DNA of 64,000 bases from Streptomyces gossypii (GCF_025165795.1 NZ_JAJAGO010000010.1:1-64000), one strand, 5' to 3'; positions 44,451 to 54,583 are shown, counted from the stretch's first letter. Made by a program: numbers and translations. The notes: generated by a model from the letters alone, not told the origin.

Positions 44451-46007
44451 ATGAGAACTGCCAAGAGCCGGCACCGTGTTGCGCGTGTGGCTTCTGTGGG
44501 CTCTGTGGCACTCCTCGCCGCCCTGCTCCCGAGTACGGGTTCCACCGCGCGGGAACAGGCGGCGCGGGTCAGCGCGGGTTACCTCTGCGAACCTTCCTCG
44601 GCCGCCGGGGAATCCGCCACGGCTGCCACAGCGGTGAACGTCGGCATCTCCGCCACCTTCCCGGAAACCGGCACCCCGGGCGAACCCATCCAACCGGGCG
44701 CACTCACCGTACGGGTGAGTCTCACGAAAGCCGCCGCCGGCGAGGTCCTCGGCGAGGACGCCGCCACCGTCGAGGGCTCCGCCGCGCTGACCACCGAGGT
44801 CGCGCAGAACGACGAGCGGGCCCGGGCGCGCTGGACCGGGCTGTCGGCCGCCGGCGCGCCCGTACCGGACGAGGGGGAACTGGAGCTCGCCCACACGGGC
44901 ACCGTGCCCCCGGTAACCGTCCGTTCACCCGGCGATTTGACCTTCACCGCCGACCGGCTCGACCTGACGCTGCGCAGCGCCGCCCGCAACGAGCAGAGCG
45001 ACCCCGGCACCCTGCCGGACACCACGGCCGGAGACGACACCCCGCCCGGCCCGGACCAGCGGCTCGTGCAGCTGACCTGCGCCCCGCGCGAGGGCGAGGA
45101 CACCCGGCTGGCGTCCGTGTCCGTACCGGAGGGGGCGGCCGGTGAGCCCGACACCCCGCCGAGCGGGTCCGCGGACGCCGCGCGCGGCGCGGAGGGCGGC
45201 GGCGGTCCCGAGGACCGTGCCCCGGCGGACGGTGCGCAGGACGGCGGCACCGCCGACGGCGACGCGGACGCCCCCGGCATCGCCGTCGCTCCCGGGCAGC
45301 GCGGCGAGGCCGCCGTCTGCCCGGCCGAGCCCCCGGTCGGCGAACTGGACCCCGAGCGCTTCCCCGAGCCGCCGCCCGGGTCGAGCGAAGGCACGATCGG
45401 CGCCTCTCTCTGCGCCGTGCCAGTCGGCTACGCGACCGTACGGAAGCAGGACGGGGCGGTGCTCATCAACGATCCGCGCCGCGCGGAGGTGGGGATGATG
45501 CATCTCAATCTCGGTCAGCGGACCGTCAGCGGAGTCGACTACCTCGAATCCGACTCCCTGGGCCTGCTCGACTTTCCCGATTCCGCGTCGGCCTTCCTGA
45601 CCTTCGGGTTCCAGCCGGTGTCGGCCAGGATCGCCTTCGAGACGGAGCCCGCGACCGTCGTCAACCTCGTCAAAGCCGGCCGGGCCACCACCTCGGTCGG
45701 CTACTACCAGCGGCTGCGCCTCTACGACGTACGGGTCAACGGGGTGCCCCTGGAAGTGGGCGACAACTGCCGCTCAGCCCATCCGATGGACACCGAACTG
45801 ACCGGCGCTTACCCGTTCATGGAGGGCGGCCTGCTCAAGGGGGAGATCGACATTCCGCCGTTCCGGGGGTGCGGCGGCGAGCGGGAGGACCTGGACCCGC
45901 TCTTCACCGCGGCGGTCTCCGGCCCCGGCAACGTACTGGAGATCCAGCAGGGCCCGGTGCTCGGCGCGGGGACCGCGCCGACCGTACCCGATCTGCCTCG
46001 GCGTTGA
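44451..46007 (+). CDS. Exported DUF6801-type two-domain protein, upstream of mce
   Basis: 518 residues. Signal peptide (VASVGSVALLAALLPSTGSTA, cleavage near residue 34). An N-terminal beta-rich domain begins AGYLCEP and ends near LTCAPREGED with paired cysteines, DUF6801-like. A Pro/Gly/Asp-rich linker (about 215-315) follows, then a second domain (about 320-510) with PFRGCGG and AAVSGPGNVLEI. The second domain resembles the C-terminal domain of the protein at 60496-61818. Probably lies on the cell surface and feeds or assists the Mce importer encoded next. Confidence 0.78.
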   Translation: MRTAKSRHRVARVASVGSVALLAALLPSTGSTAREQAARVSAGYLCEPSSAAGESATAATAVNVGISATFPETGTPGEPIQPGALTVRVSLTKAAAGEVLGEDAATVEGSAALTTEVAQNDERARARWTGLSAAGAPVPDEGELELAHTGTVPPVTVRSPGDLTFTADRLDLTLRSAARNEQSDPGTLPDTTAGDDTPPGPDQRLVQLTCAPREGEDTRLASVSVPEGAAGEPDTPPSGSADAARGAEGGGGPEDRAPADGAQDGGTADGDADAPGIAVAPGQRGEAAVCPAEPPVGELDPERFPEPPPGSSEGTIGASLCAVPVGYATVRKQDGAVLINDPRRAEVGMMHLNLGQRTVSGVDYLESDSLGLLDFPDSASAFLTFGFQPVSARIAFETEPATVVNLVKAGRATTSVGYYQRLRLYDVRVNGVPLEVGDNCRSAHPMDTELTGAYPFMEGGLLKGEIDIPPFRGCGGEREDLDPLFTAAVSGPGNVLEIQQGPVLGAGTAPTVPDLPRR

Positions 46008-46192
46008 GCCCTACGACCTGGACCCACGGGAGGTGTCGTGAACCCGCTCCCCCACCCGTAGGAGGGGGCTTCCAGCCGGAAGGCTGCGGTCCAGCCCGAA
46101 TCGATCCCATGCGGGACGTGCGCAAACCACCAGAAACCAGGGAAGCGATTCCCCCACCGACTGAAGCCGGTGGTCCCCTCGCTAGGAGACTG
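46008..46192 (+). other. Leader of the Mce operon with IS605-like hairpins
   Basis: Non-coding. CCACCGACTGAAGCCGGTGG (46154-46173) is a perfect 6-bp stem, and a GC-rich hairpin-like run, CTCCCCCACCCGTAGGAGGG, lies near 46050. The composition and the GAAGC…CACCGACTGAAGCCGGTGG ending recall right ends of IS200/IS605-type elements and their guide-RNA scaffolds. No transposase or TnpB is present, so this would be only a relic. Confidence 0.35.
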
Positions 46193-47170
46193 ATGGGGAT
46201 TGAAGTCGTCGTCGAGGGCCTGACCAAGACCTTCGGCAGGCAGAACATCTGGCAGGACCTCACGCTCACCCTGCCACCGGGTGAGGTCAGCGTCATGCTG
46301 GGCCCCTCGGGCACCGGAAAGACCGTCTTCCTCAAATCGCTCGTCGGCCTCATCCGGCCGGAAGAGGGCAGCGTGCTGATCGACGGCGTCGACATGGTCA
46401 ACAGCCGCGAGAAGGACGTCTACGAGGCCCGAAAGCTGTTCGGCCTGATGTTCCAGGACGGCGCGCTGTTCGGCTCCATGTCGCTCTTCGACAACATCGC
46501 CTTCCCGCTGCGCGAGCACACCCGCAAGAAGGAATCCGAGATCCGGCGCATCGTGATGGAGCGCATCGACATGGTCGGGATGCTCGGCTCCGAGGGGAAA
46601 CTGCCCGGCGAGATATCCGGCGGCATGCGCAAGCGGGCGGGCCTCGCCCGCGCCCTGGTCCTCGACCCCAAGATCATCCTGTGCGACGAGCCGGACTCCG
46701 GCCTCGACCCCGTCCGCACCTCGTACGTCTCCCAGCTGCTCATCGATCTCAACGCGCAGATCGACGCCACCATGCTCATCGTCACCCACAACCTGGACAT
46801 CGCCGCCACCGTCCCGGACAACATGGGGATGCTCTTCCGCCGGAGCCTGGTCACCTTCGGCCCCCGCGAGGTGCTGCTCACCAGTGACGAGCCGGTGGTC
46901 GAGCAGTTCCTCAACGGGCGGCGGGCCGGGCCGATCGGCATGTCCGAGGAGAAGGACCAGGCAACCATCGACCGGGAGGCGCTGCACGGCATCGTGGTGG
47001 GCGAGGCCACCGAGCGCCGCATCGTGCCGCAGCTGGAGCCGACCCCCGGACTGCCCGTCCGCCAGGCAGCGCTGCGCCGCCGGGAGCGCGTACTCGGCAT
47101 GCTGAGCACGCTGCCCCCGGCGGCGCAGCGGGCGATCACCGCCAGCTTCGCCGCCGAGGGGCAGCCGTGA
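46193..47170 (+). CDS. Mce transporter ATPase (MceG/MlaF-like)
   Basis: 325 residues. Walker A GPSGTGKT (about 37-44), ABC signature ISGGMRKRAGLARAL (about 142-156), Walker B IILCDEPDSGLDP, and the C-terminal extension of about 75 residues typical of actinobacterial MceG. Energises lipid or sterol import. ATG 46193 follows TAGGAG. Overlaps yrbEA by 4 bp; unlike Mycobacterium, the ATPase gene is here inside the operon. Confidence 0.94.
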   Translation: MGIEVVVEGLTKTFGRQNIWQDLTLTLPPGEVSVMLGPSGTGKTVFLKSLVGLIRPEEGSVLIDGVDMVNSREKDVYEARKLFGLMFQDGALFGSMSLFDNIAFPLREHTRKKESEIRRIVMERIDMVGMLGSEGKLPGEISGGMRKRAGLARALVLDPKIILCDEPDSGLDPVRTSYVSQLLIDLNAQIDATMLIVTHNLDIAATVPDNMGMLFRRSLVTFGPREVLLTSDEPVVEQFLNGRRAGPIGMSEEKDQATIDREALHGIVVGEATERRIVPQLEPTPGLPVRQAALRRRERVLGMLSTLPPAAQRAITASFAAEGQP

Positions 47171-47982
47171 CGGCGCCCCCGCGCTCCGGCTCCAGGCGGC
47201 CGCCGCGCAAGCCGCTGCCCGGCCTGGGCGTCCTGCGCGAGATCGGCCACCTTTTCGCCCTCGCGGTGACCGTCGTCAAGCTGACCTTCCGACGCCCTTT
47301 CCAGGTACGGGAGTTCATCGAGCAGTTCTGGTTCATCGCCAGCGTGTCGATACTGCCGGCCATGCTGGTGACCATTCCCTTCGGTGCGGTGATGGCCCTT
47401 CAGGTCGGCTCGCTCATAGAGCAGTTCGGCGCCCAGTCCCTCACCGGCGGCGCCAGCGTCCTGGTCATGATCCAGCAGGCCAGCCCGCTCATCGTCTCCC
47501 TGCTGATCTCCGGCGTCGCGGGCTCGGCGATCTGCGCCGACCTCGGCTCCCGCGCGATCCGCGAGGAGCTGGACGCGATGAAGGTGATGGGCGTCTCACC
47601 CGTCCAGCGCCTCGTGGTGCCCCGGGTGCTCGCGGTGGTGCTGGTCGCGCTGCTGCTCAACGGCCTGGTCTCGGTGGTCGGCACCCTCGGCGGCTATTTC
47701 TTCACCGTGTACATGCAGGACGGCACCCCGGGCGCGTACGTCGCCAGCTTCTCCGCGCTCGCCCAGCTCCCCGATCTCTACATCAGCGAGATCAAGGCGG
47801 GGATCTTCGGCTTCATCGCCGGGATCGTCGCCGCCTACCGGGGGCTCAACCCGAAGGGCGGTCCCAAGGGCGTGGGGGATGTGGTCAACCAGTCGGTCGT
47901 CTTCACCTTTCTCATCCTCTTCTTCGTGAACACCGTCCTGACGGCGATCTACCTCCAGCTCGTCCCGTCGAAGGGGATGTGA
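47167..47982 (+). CDS. Mce permease YrbEA (MlaE fold)
   Basis: 271 residues, about five helices, basic N-terminus (SGSRRPPRKP). Core ASPLIVSLLISGVAGSAICA and the DLGSRAIREELDAMKVMG coupling loop are MlaE signatures; this loop contacts the ATPase. GTG overlap with the ATPase gene. Confidence 0.93.
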   Translation: MTAPPRSGSRRPPRKPLPGLGVLREIGHLFALAVTVVKLTFRRPFQVREFIEQFWFIASVSILPAMLVTIPFGAVMALQVGSLIEQFGAQSLTGGASVLVMIQQASPLIVSLLISGVAGSAICADLGSRAIREELDAMKVMGVSPVQRLVVPRVLAVVLVALLLNGLVSVVGTLGGYFFTVYMQDGTPGAYVASFSALAQLPDLYISEIKAGIFGFIAGIVAAYRGLNPKGGPKGVGDVVNQSVVFTFLILFFVNTVLTAIYLQLVPSKGM

Positions 47983-47985
47983 GCG

Positions 47986-48870
47986 ATGGCGATTACCGAC
48001 CGGGCGGGCGGCGGCGAGGGCGACGGCACCGGAACACCGGCGAAGCCCCCGGCGCGACCCCGCCGCGGCCGCGGCCTGGGCTGGCTGGAGCGGCCGGGAG
48101 ACGAACTGCTCTTCTACCTCCGCGCTCTGCTGTGGATTCCGCGCGCGCTGCGCCGCTACCCCAAGGAGATCCAACGGCTCCTCGCCGAGGTGTCGTTCGG
48201 CAGCGGCGGTCTCGGCGTCATCGGCGGCACCGTCGGCGTGATGGTCGGCATCACCGTCTTCACCGGCACCGTCGTCGGCCTCCAGGGCTATGCGGCGCTC
48301 AGCCAGATCGGCACCGACGCGTTCACCGGCTTCGTCTCGGCCTACTTCAACACCCGTGAGATCGCACCGCTCGTCGCCGCGCTGTCCCTCTCGACGACGG
48401 TCGGGGCGGGATTCACCGCCCAGCTGGGCGCCATGCGCATCAACGAGGAGGTCGACGCGCTGGAGAGCATGGGCGTACGCAGCATGCCCTTCCTCGTCTC
48501 CACCCGCATCGTCGCCGCCGCCATCGCGATCATCCCGCTCTACGGGATCGGCCTGCTGGGTTCCTATCTGGCCTCCCGCGCCGTCACCGTGCTCTTCAAC
48601 GACCAGTCGACCGGCACCTATGACCACTACTTCGGCCTCTTCCTCGCACCCACCGACGTGCTGCTGTCGTTCCTCAAGGTGCTGATCTTCAGCGTGATGG
48701 TGATCCTGGCGCACTGCTACTACGGCTTCCGTGCGTCCGGCGGCCCGGCCGGGGTCGGTGTCGCCGTCGGCCGTTCCGTGCGCACCGCGATCGTGCTGAT
48801 CAGCGTCACCGACTTCTTCCTCAGCCTGGCGCTCTGGGGCGCCACGACGACGGTGAAGGTGGCCGGATGA
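47986..48870 (+). CDS. Mce permease YrbEB (MlaE fold)
   Basis: 294 residues, paired with YrbEA. Pro/Arg-rich N-terminus, then the MlaE domain. TVGAGFTAQLGAMRINEEVD and ALESMGVRSMPFLVSTRI are the conserved coupling region. Three bases after yrbEA; overlaps mceA by 4 bp. Confidence 0.93.
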   Translation: MAITDRAGGGEGDGTGTPAKPPARPRRGRGLGWLERPGDELLFYLRALLWIPRALRRYPKEIQRLLAEVSFGSGGLGVIGGTVGVMVGITVFTGTVVGLQGYAALSQIGTDAFTGFVSAYFNTREIAPLVAALSLSTTVGAGFTAQLGAMRINEEVDALESMGVRSMPFLVSTRIVAAAIAIIPLYGIGLLGSYLASRAVTVLFNDQSTGTYDHYFGLFLAPTDVLLSFLKVLIFSVMVILAHCYYGFRASGGPAGVGVAVGRSVRTAIVLISVTDFFLSLALWGATTTVKVAG

Positions 48871-50165
48871 AGGCGCGCCGGAAGACCCGCCCCGACGAGC
48901 GCACCCTGGCGCGCCGCCGCAGACTCGCGGGCGTGGTGTACCTGCTGGTCCCCGCGCTGCTGGTGTGGCTTTCGGTGGCCGTCTACAACAAGGAGTTCAC
49001 CGACTCCGCCACGATCGTCGTAGAGACCGGGGCCGTCGGCAGCGAGATGCACCGGCATGCCGAAGTCAAGCTGCGCGGGGTGGTCATCGGCGAGGTCTCC
49101 GGGATCGACACGGACGGTGCGCGGGCCCGGCTGACGCTGGCGCTGAAACCGGAGGCGCTCGGCCGGGTGCCGGCGGACGTGACCGCGCAGATGCTGCCCA
49201 CCACGCTCTTCGGTCAGCGGTTCGTGGCCCTGGTGCCCCCGGCGGAGCCGTCCTCCCAGCCCCTCTCGGCGGGCAGCGTCATCCCGCAGGACCGCAGCGC
49301 CAACGCCATCGAGCTCCAGGAGTCGCTGGACAACCTGCTGCCGCTGCTGACGGCGGTCAAGCCGCAGAAGCTGTCGGCCACTCTCACCGCCGTGTCCCAG
49401 GCGCTGCGGGGGAGGGGTGCGAAGCTCGGCGGCACCATTGTCGAGCTGGACGCCTATCTGAGGAAGCTCAACCCCCAACTGCCCGTCCTCAACCGGGACA
49501 TCAAGGAGTTCGTCGAGGTCAGCCGCACCTACACCGAGGCGGCGCCGGACATCATCGACGCGCTCGAGGACGCCACGACGACCAGCAGCACCCTCGCCGA
49601 CCGCAAGCAGGGGCTCTCCGCCCTCTACGCCTCGGTCACCACCACCTCCCAGGACCTCACCACCTGGCTCCGCCAGAACGAACGGAACCTCATCCGGCTG
49701 GTCTCGGCAAGCCGCCCCACCCTGGAGATCTTCGGCAGGTACTCGCCCTCCTTCCCCTGCACCCTCAGCACACTCGCCGACTTCGTGCCCGCCATGGACC
49801 GCGCCCTGGGCAAGGGCACCGACCGGCCCGGCCTGCACGTCGACGTCCAGGTGGTGAAGGAGCGCGGCGCGTACCTGCCGGGCAAGGACGACCCCGCGTA
49901 CGGCTCCGGCGGCGGGCCACGCTGCTACCCCGTGCCGTACACCGGGCCCCTCCGGCACACCCCCGCGAAATCCACAGAAGGCACGGAGGCAACGGCGCTG
50001 ACCAGCCTGGAGGACGGCCTCGGGGTGGCGAACTCGCCCCAGGAGAACACCCTCGTCAACGAACTGCTGGCCGCCGAGAACCGGAAGCGGCCGCAGGAAC
50101 TGCCCGACTGGTCCAGCGTGTTCGCCGGACCCGCCTACCGCGGCGCGGAGGTGAGCCTGAAATGA
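48867..50165 (+). CDS. MceA-type substrate-binding protein
   Basis: 432 residues. Positively charged N-terminus and one signal-anchor helix (about 19-38), then the MlaD/Mce beta-barrel domain (about 45-125: AEVKLRGVVIGEVSGIDTDG), a helical region and a Pro/Gly tail. Mce subunits form a hydrophobic tube across the envelope for lipids. Confidence 0.92.
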   Translation: MKARRKTRPDERTLARRRRLAGVVYLLVPALLVWLSVAVYNKEFTDSATIVVETGAVGSEMHRHAEVKLRGVVIGEVSGIDTDGARARLTLALKPEALGRVPADVTAQMLPTTLFGQRFVALVPPAEPSSQPLSAGSVIPQDRSANAIELQESLDNLLPLLTAVKPQKLSATLTAVSQALRGRGAKLGGTIVELDAYLRKLNPQLPVLNRDIKEFVEVSRTYTEAAPDIIDALEDATTTSSTLADRKQGLSALYASVTTTSQDLTTWLRQNERNLIRLVSASRPTLEIFGRYSPSFPCTLSTLADFVPAMDRALGKGTDRPGLHVDVQVVKERGAYLPGKDDPAYGSGGGPRCYPVPYTGPLRHTPAKSTEGTEATALTSLEDGLGVANSPQENTLVNELLAAENRKRPQELPDWSSVFAGPAYRGAEVSLK

Positions 50166-51193
50166 CCCGCACCAGCCTCACCGCGACCGTCGTCAAATCT
50201 CTGGTCTTCCTGATCGTCACCGCCCTCGCGACGACCGCGCTGGCTCTGAGCATCGCCAACACGGGCGTCGGCGAGAGCGAGAGATACAAGGCGTGGTTCA
50301 CCGACGCCACGGGGCTGATCGAGGGCGACTCCGTACGCATCGGCGGCGTGGAGACCGGAAAGGTGGAATCCATCGAGGTGGTGCAGCGCCGCTACGCCCA
50401 GGTGGAGTTCTCCGTCGAGAAGGGCCGCACGCTTCCGGTGTCCACCCATGCGTCGATCAAGTACCTCAACATGGTCGGCCAGCGCTACATCGACCTGGAG
50501 CGCGGCACCGGACCGGTGGGCCGCGCACTCGACCCGGGCGCCACCATTCCCCTCAAGCGCACCAGCCCGGCGCTCGATCTGACCCAGCTCTTCAACGGCT
50601 TCCAGCCGCTCTTCCAGGGGCTCTCACCGGACGACACCAACAAGCTCGCCGGGTCCGTCATCCAGGTGCTCCAGGGCGAGGGAGCCACCGTGGAGAGCCT
50701 CGTCCGTACGGTCGGCTCGCTGACCAGCACGCTGGCCAGGAAGGACCAGGTCATCGGGCAGGTGGTCACCAACCTCAACACCGTGCTGGACACCGTCAAC
50801 ACGCGGGAGACGAAGTTCACCGAGCTGGTGGGCACCCTGGAGCAGGTCGTCTCCGGCTTCTCCGACGACCGCGAGCCCATCGGCCAGGCGATCCAGGGCA
50901 TGTCCCAGCTGAGCATCAGCACCGCCGGGCTCCTCCGGGACGGCCGCAAGCCGCTGAAGGAGGACATCGGTTCGCTGGGCCGGGTGTCCAAGACCCTCGC
51001 CGACAACGCGCCGTTGGTGGAGAACTTCCTGGAGAAGACGCCCGAGAAGATGCGGGCCGTCACCCGGATCGCGTCCTACGGATCCTGGCTGAACCTCTAT
51101 CTGTGCGAGGCCCGGGTCAGCGGAGTGACCACCTCGGACGGCAGCCCGCCGCCGACCGGGATCGCCATCAGGGATTCGAGGTGCGAGCCGTGA
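50162..51193 (+). CDS. MceB-type protein
   Basis: 343 residues from ATG 50162 (ATGA overlap). Signal-anchor helix (about 10-32), MlaD domain starting ATGLIEGDSVRIGGVETGKV (about 48-67), long helical domain with many Leu/Val heptads, and a short Cys-containing tail (NLYLCEARVSG). Confidence 0.92.
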   Translation: MTRTSLTATVVKSLVFLIVTALATTALALSIANTGVGESERYKAWFTDATGLIEGDSVRIGGVETGKVESIEVVQRRYAQVEFSVEKGRTLPVSTHASIKYLNMVGQRYIDLERGTGPVGRALDPGATIPLKRTSPALDLTQLFNGFQPLFQGLSPDDTNKLAGSVIQVLQGEGATVESLVRTVGSLTSTLARKDQVIGQVVTNLNTVLDTVNTRETKFTELVGTLEQVVSGFSDDREPIGQAIQGMSQLSISTAGLLRDGRKPLKEDIGSLGRVSKTLADNAPLVENFLEKTPEKMRAVTRIASYGSWLNLYLCEARVSGVTTSDGSPPPTGIAIRDSRCEP

Positions 51194-52290
51194 GGCGGCC
51201 CACGCTGCGGCGCTCCGGCGACCGGAACTTCGGCGACCGGCGTTCGGGGCCTGGGCGCTCCGGCCGCAAGCGGTGGCGCCTGAAGCCCGTCCAGGAGCGC
51301 AACCCGATCGCCGTGGCGCTGGTCGGACTGCTCACCCTCACCCTGGTCGGCCTGCTCGCCTACAGCGCCGGATCGCTGCCGCTGCTCTCCAACGGCACCA
51401 CCTACACCGCCGACTTCAAGGAGTCCGCCGGCCTCAACCAGGGCGACGAGGTGCGGGTCGCGGGGGTGACGGTCGGCGAGGTCGAGGAAGTCGCCCTGGA
51501 CGGAGCGAGGGTGAAGGTCGCCTTCACCGTCGAGGACACCTGGGTCGGCGACGACAGCACCGTGGCGATCGGCATCAAGACCCTGCTGGGCTCCAAGTAC
51601 CTCGCCCTCGACCCCCTCGGCACCGGCGAACAGGACCCGGACAAGCGCATCCCGCAGGAGCGGACGATGTCCCCGTACGACGTCGTGGACGCGCTGAACG
51701 GGCTCGGCGAGACGGCCGGCGAAATCGACAGCGGCAAGCTCGCGGAAAGCTTCGAGGCGATCTCCGGCACCTTCGAGAACACCGCCCCCGACGTACGCAC
51801 CGCCGTGCGGGGCCTCTCCGACCTGTCCCGGACCATCTCCACCCGGGACACCGAGTTCGCCAAGCTCCTCAAGGGCAGCAACAAGGTCACCAAGACCCTC
51901 AGCAAGCAGAACAGCCGCTTCGAGAACCTGCTCACCGACGGCGGCAAGCTGCTGGCCGAGGTACGCAGGCGCCGCGACGCGATCCACACGCTCTTCACCG
52001 GCTCCCGCGACCTCGGCACCGAGCTGCGCGGCCTCGTCGACGACAACGACAAGCAACTCGCCCCCACACTCGCCGCCTTGGAGCGGGTCACCGGCGTGCT
52101 GAAGAAGAACCACCGGAACCTCAACGAGGCGCTGGCCTCCGTCGGCCCCTACTACCGGCTCGTCGGCAACACCCTGGGCAACGGCCGCTGGATGGACAGC
52201 TATCTGTGCGGCCTCGTGCCCGACACCTATCTGCCCGAGGGCACGCCTCCGGTGACCGGATGCATGCCGCCCCGGCAAGGAGGAAGCTGA
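51190..52290 (+). CDS. MceC-type protein
   Basis: 366 residues from GTG 51190 (GTGA overlap). Arg-rich N-terminus, anchor helix (about 39-60), MlaD domain (ESAGLNQGDEVRVAGVTVGE), helical region to residue 330, and a C-terminus with Cys residues and no transmembrane segment. Confidence 0.92.
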   Translation: MRRPTLRRSGDRNFGDRRSGPGRSGRKRWRLKPVQERNPIAVALVGLLTLTLVGLLAYSAGSLPLLSNGTTYTADFKESAGLNQGDEVRVAGVTVGEVEEVALDGARVKVAFTVEDTWVGDDSTVAIGIKTLLGSKYLALDPLGTGEQDPDKRIPQERTMSPYDVVDALNGLGETAGEIDSGKLAESFEAISGTFENTAPDVRTAVRGLSDLSRTISTRDTEFAKLLKGSNKVTKTLSKQNSRFENLLTDGGKLLAEVRRRRDAIHTLFTGSRDLGTELRGLVDDNDKQLAPTLAALERVTGVLKKNHRNLNEALASVGPYYRLVGNTLGNGRWMDSYLCGLVPDTYLPEGTPPVTGCMPPRQGGS

Positions 52291-53429
52291 TGGCGGACGA
52301 CCCGCAACGGAGCGGCGGACGGATCAGGCGGGCCGCCGGCCTGAGGCTGCGCCGTGCCCTGTTGCTGGGCCTCGTCCTCGCCCTGGTGGTCACCGGGTCG
52401 CTGGCCGGGGCACGGGCGGTGTTCGGCGGCGGGGACGGCATCCGCCTCACCGCCTACTTCGACAAGACGATCAGCGTGCACGAGGGCTCGGACCTGCGGG
52501 TGCTGGGCATACGCGTCGGCAACGTCGACGGCATCCACCCCGAGGGCGAGCGCGTGAAGGTCACCTTCTCCCTGGACGAAGGGGTGCGGGTGCCCGACAA
52601 GGTGCAGGCCGTCGTGGTCGCGCCGAGCGTGGTCTCCGGGCGCTTCATCCAGCTCAGCCCCGCCTACGGAGGCGGCCCCCAGTTGCGGGACGGCGGCGTC
52701 ATCCCCCAGGCCCGCACCGCCACCCCCATGGAGGTCGACGAGCTCCTCAAGAGCATCAGCGACCTGGCCGAGGCCCTCGGTCCGGACGGCGCCAACAAGG
52801 ACGGAGCGCTCGAAGGACTCGTCGACACCGGCGCCGAGAACCTCAAGGGCAACGGGAGGGAGATCGGAAACACGATCCAGCAACTCGGCGGCGCCTCCAG
52901 GGTGCTGAACGGCAGCAGCGCCGATCTCGTCGCCAGCATCAAGCAGTTGCAGAAGTTCACGACGATGCTGAAGAAGAACGACGGGAAGGTCCGTACCGTC
53001 AGCCGCCAACTCTCGGACGTCAGCACCTTCCTCGCCCAGGACAAGGAGGCACTCGCCGCCGCACTGAGACAGCTCGGCACCGCTCTCGGCAAGGTCAAGG
53101 GTTTCGTGAAGAGCAACCGCGGCAAGATCAAGACCAATGTGGACCGGCTGGCCGACCTCACCCAGTCCATGGTCGACCAGCGCGGCTCGCTCGCCGAAGG
53201 GCTCGACGCCCTGCCGCTCGCGGCGTCCAACCTCGGCAACGCCTACAACCCCGGCACCCGCACCATCGACGGCCGCGCGGACCTCAACGAGCTGAGCATG
53301 GGGCGCGGCGAGCAGCCGGACGGCGGCGCCCGCCCCCAGTCGCTCCCCGCCCTGCCCCTGCCACCGGTCGGCAGCGTCTACGGCAGCCCGGCAGGCGGGT
53401 CGGAGCACGGGCCGGGGGAGGACCGGTGA
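52290..53429 (+). CDS. MceD-type protein
   Basis: 379 residues. ATG overlaps the mceC stop (TGATG), with AAGGAGGAAG upstream. Anchor helix (about 22-43), MlaD domain (GSDLRVLGIRVGNVDGIHPE), helical domain, and a Pro-rich end (LPALPLPPVGSVYG). Confidence 0.92.
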   Translation: MADDPQRSGGRIRRAAGLRLRRALLLGLVLALVVTGSLAGARAVFGGGDGIRLTAYFDKTISVHEGSDLRVLGIRVGNVDGIHPEGERVKVTFSLDEGVRVPDKVQAVVVAPSVVSGRFIQLSPAYGGGPQLRDGGVIPQARTATPMEVDELLKSISDLAEALGPDGANKDGALEGLVDTGAENLKGNGREIGNTIQQLGGASRVLNGSSADLVASIKQLQKFTTMLKKNDGKVRTVSRQLSDVSTFLAQDKEALAAALRQLGTALGKVKGFVKSNRGKIKTNVDRLADLTQSMVDQRGSLAEGLDALPLAASNLGNAYNPGTRTIDGRADLNELSMGRGEQPDGGARPQSLPALPLPPVGSVYGSPAGGSEHGPGEDR

Positions 53430-54583
53430 GCCGGGCCGCGAAGGCGGGCATGACCGTCTGCGCCGGGGTGACCGCCCTGGGCCTGGCCCTCCTGCCGGGC
53501 GGATGCGGCGCGCCGGAGATCGGCGGCATCGAGGATCTGCCGCTGCCGGGCGGGGCCGACCTGGGCAGCGATCCATACGAGATCACGGCGGAGTTCCGCG
53601 ATGTGGTCAGCCTCTTCCCGCACGCTTCGGTCAAGGTCAACGACGTGGCCGTGGGCCGGGTCACCAAGATCTCGCTGAACGAGAGGAACTGGACCGCGAA
53701 GGTCACCATGCGCGTCCACGGCAAGGTGAAAGTGCCCGCCGACGCGTACGCCAACCTCGAGCAGTCCAGCCTGCTCGGCGAGAAGTACGTCCAGCTCGTC
53801 GCCCCTGCCGAAGCCCCTGCCGAAGCCGCCGTCGAAGCCGCCGCCGCCGACAAGGGGCGGCTGCGCGACGGCGCGAAAATCCCGCTGAGCCGCACCAACC
53901 GCAACTCGGAGGTCGAGGAGGTCTTCGGCGCGCTGTCGCTGCTCCTCAACGGCGGCGGCGTGCAGCAGCTGCGCACCATCACCACCGAGCTGAACAAGGC
54001 GCTGAACGGCAATGAGCCCGAGGCCCGTTCGATGCTCAGACGGGTCAACACGCTGGCGAAGAACCTCGACACGCACAAGGGCGACATCACCGACGCCCTC
54101 GACGGTGTCAACGAGCTGTCCTCGACCCTCTCCACCCGGCACCGGAAGATCGGCACCGTCCTGGAGGACCTCGGCCCCGGGCTCGACGTACTGGAGGAGC
54201 AGCGCGGCTCGCTGGTGACCATGCTGCGCTCCCTCGACACCCTGTCGAGCGTCGCCGTCCGCACGGTCGACAGGAGCAAGAAGGACCTCGTCGCCGACCT
54301 GCGGGCCCTGGCACCCACCCTGCGCAACCTGGCCGACGCCGGACAGGATCTGCCCGACTCCCTCCAGGTGATGTTCACCTACCCGTTCACCGACGAGGTG
54401 CTCACCGGGGTGAAGGGCGACTACCTCAACGTCTACCTCAAGGTGGCCGCGGCGCCGGGGACGGAGATCATCCCGCCCGCCACCGAGCGCGACGGCACGA
54501 AGCAGGGCACCGCAGCCGGTGCCGCGCCGCTGCCGCTGCCCTCCGTCGGCGGCACCCGGGACGCCCGAGGAGGCGAGAGCTGA
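53426..54583 (+). CDS. MceE-type lipoprotein
   Basis: 385 residues. Signal peptide ending LLPGGC (lipidated Cys27), followed by the MlaD domain (FPHASVKVNDVAVGRVTKIS) and helical region. As in other actinobacteria the E subunit is the lipoprotein of the six. Confidence 0.93.
   Translation: MSRAAKAGMTVCAGVTALGLALLPGGCGAPEIGGIEDLPLPGGADLGSDPYEITAEFRDVVSLFPHASVKVNDVAVGRVTKISLNERNWTAKVTMRVHGKVKVPADAYANLEQSSLLGEKYVQLVAPAEAPAEAAVEAAAADKGRLRDGAKIPLSRTNRNSEVEEVFGALSLLLNGGGVQQLRTITTELNKALNGNEPEARSMLRRVNTLAKNLDTHKGDITDALDGVNELSSTLSTRHRKIGTVLEDLGPGLDVLEEQRGSLVTMLRSLDTLSSVAVRTVDRSKKDLVADLRALAPTLRNLADAGQDLPDSLQVMFTYPFTDEVLTGVKGDYLNVYLKVAAAPGTEIIPPATERDGTKQGTAAGAAPLPLPSVGGTRDARGGES

Noticed and set aside
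46008..46192. Active IS605/TnpB system
   Set aside because: Only hairpins are present; no TnpA or TnpB coding sequence in the window.
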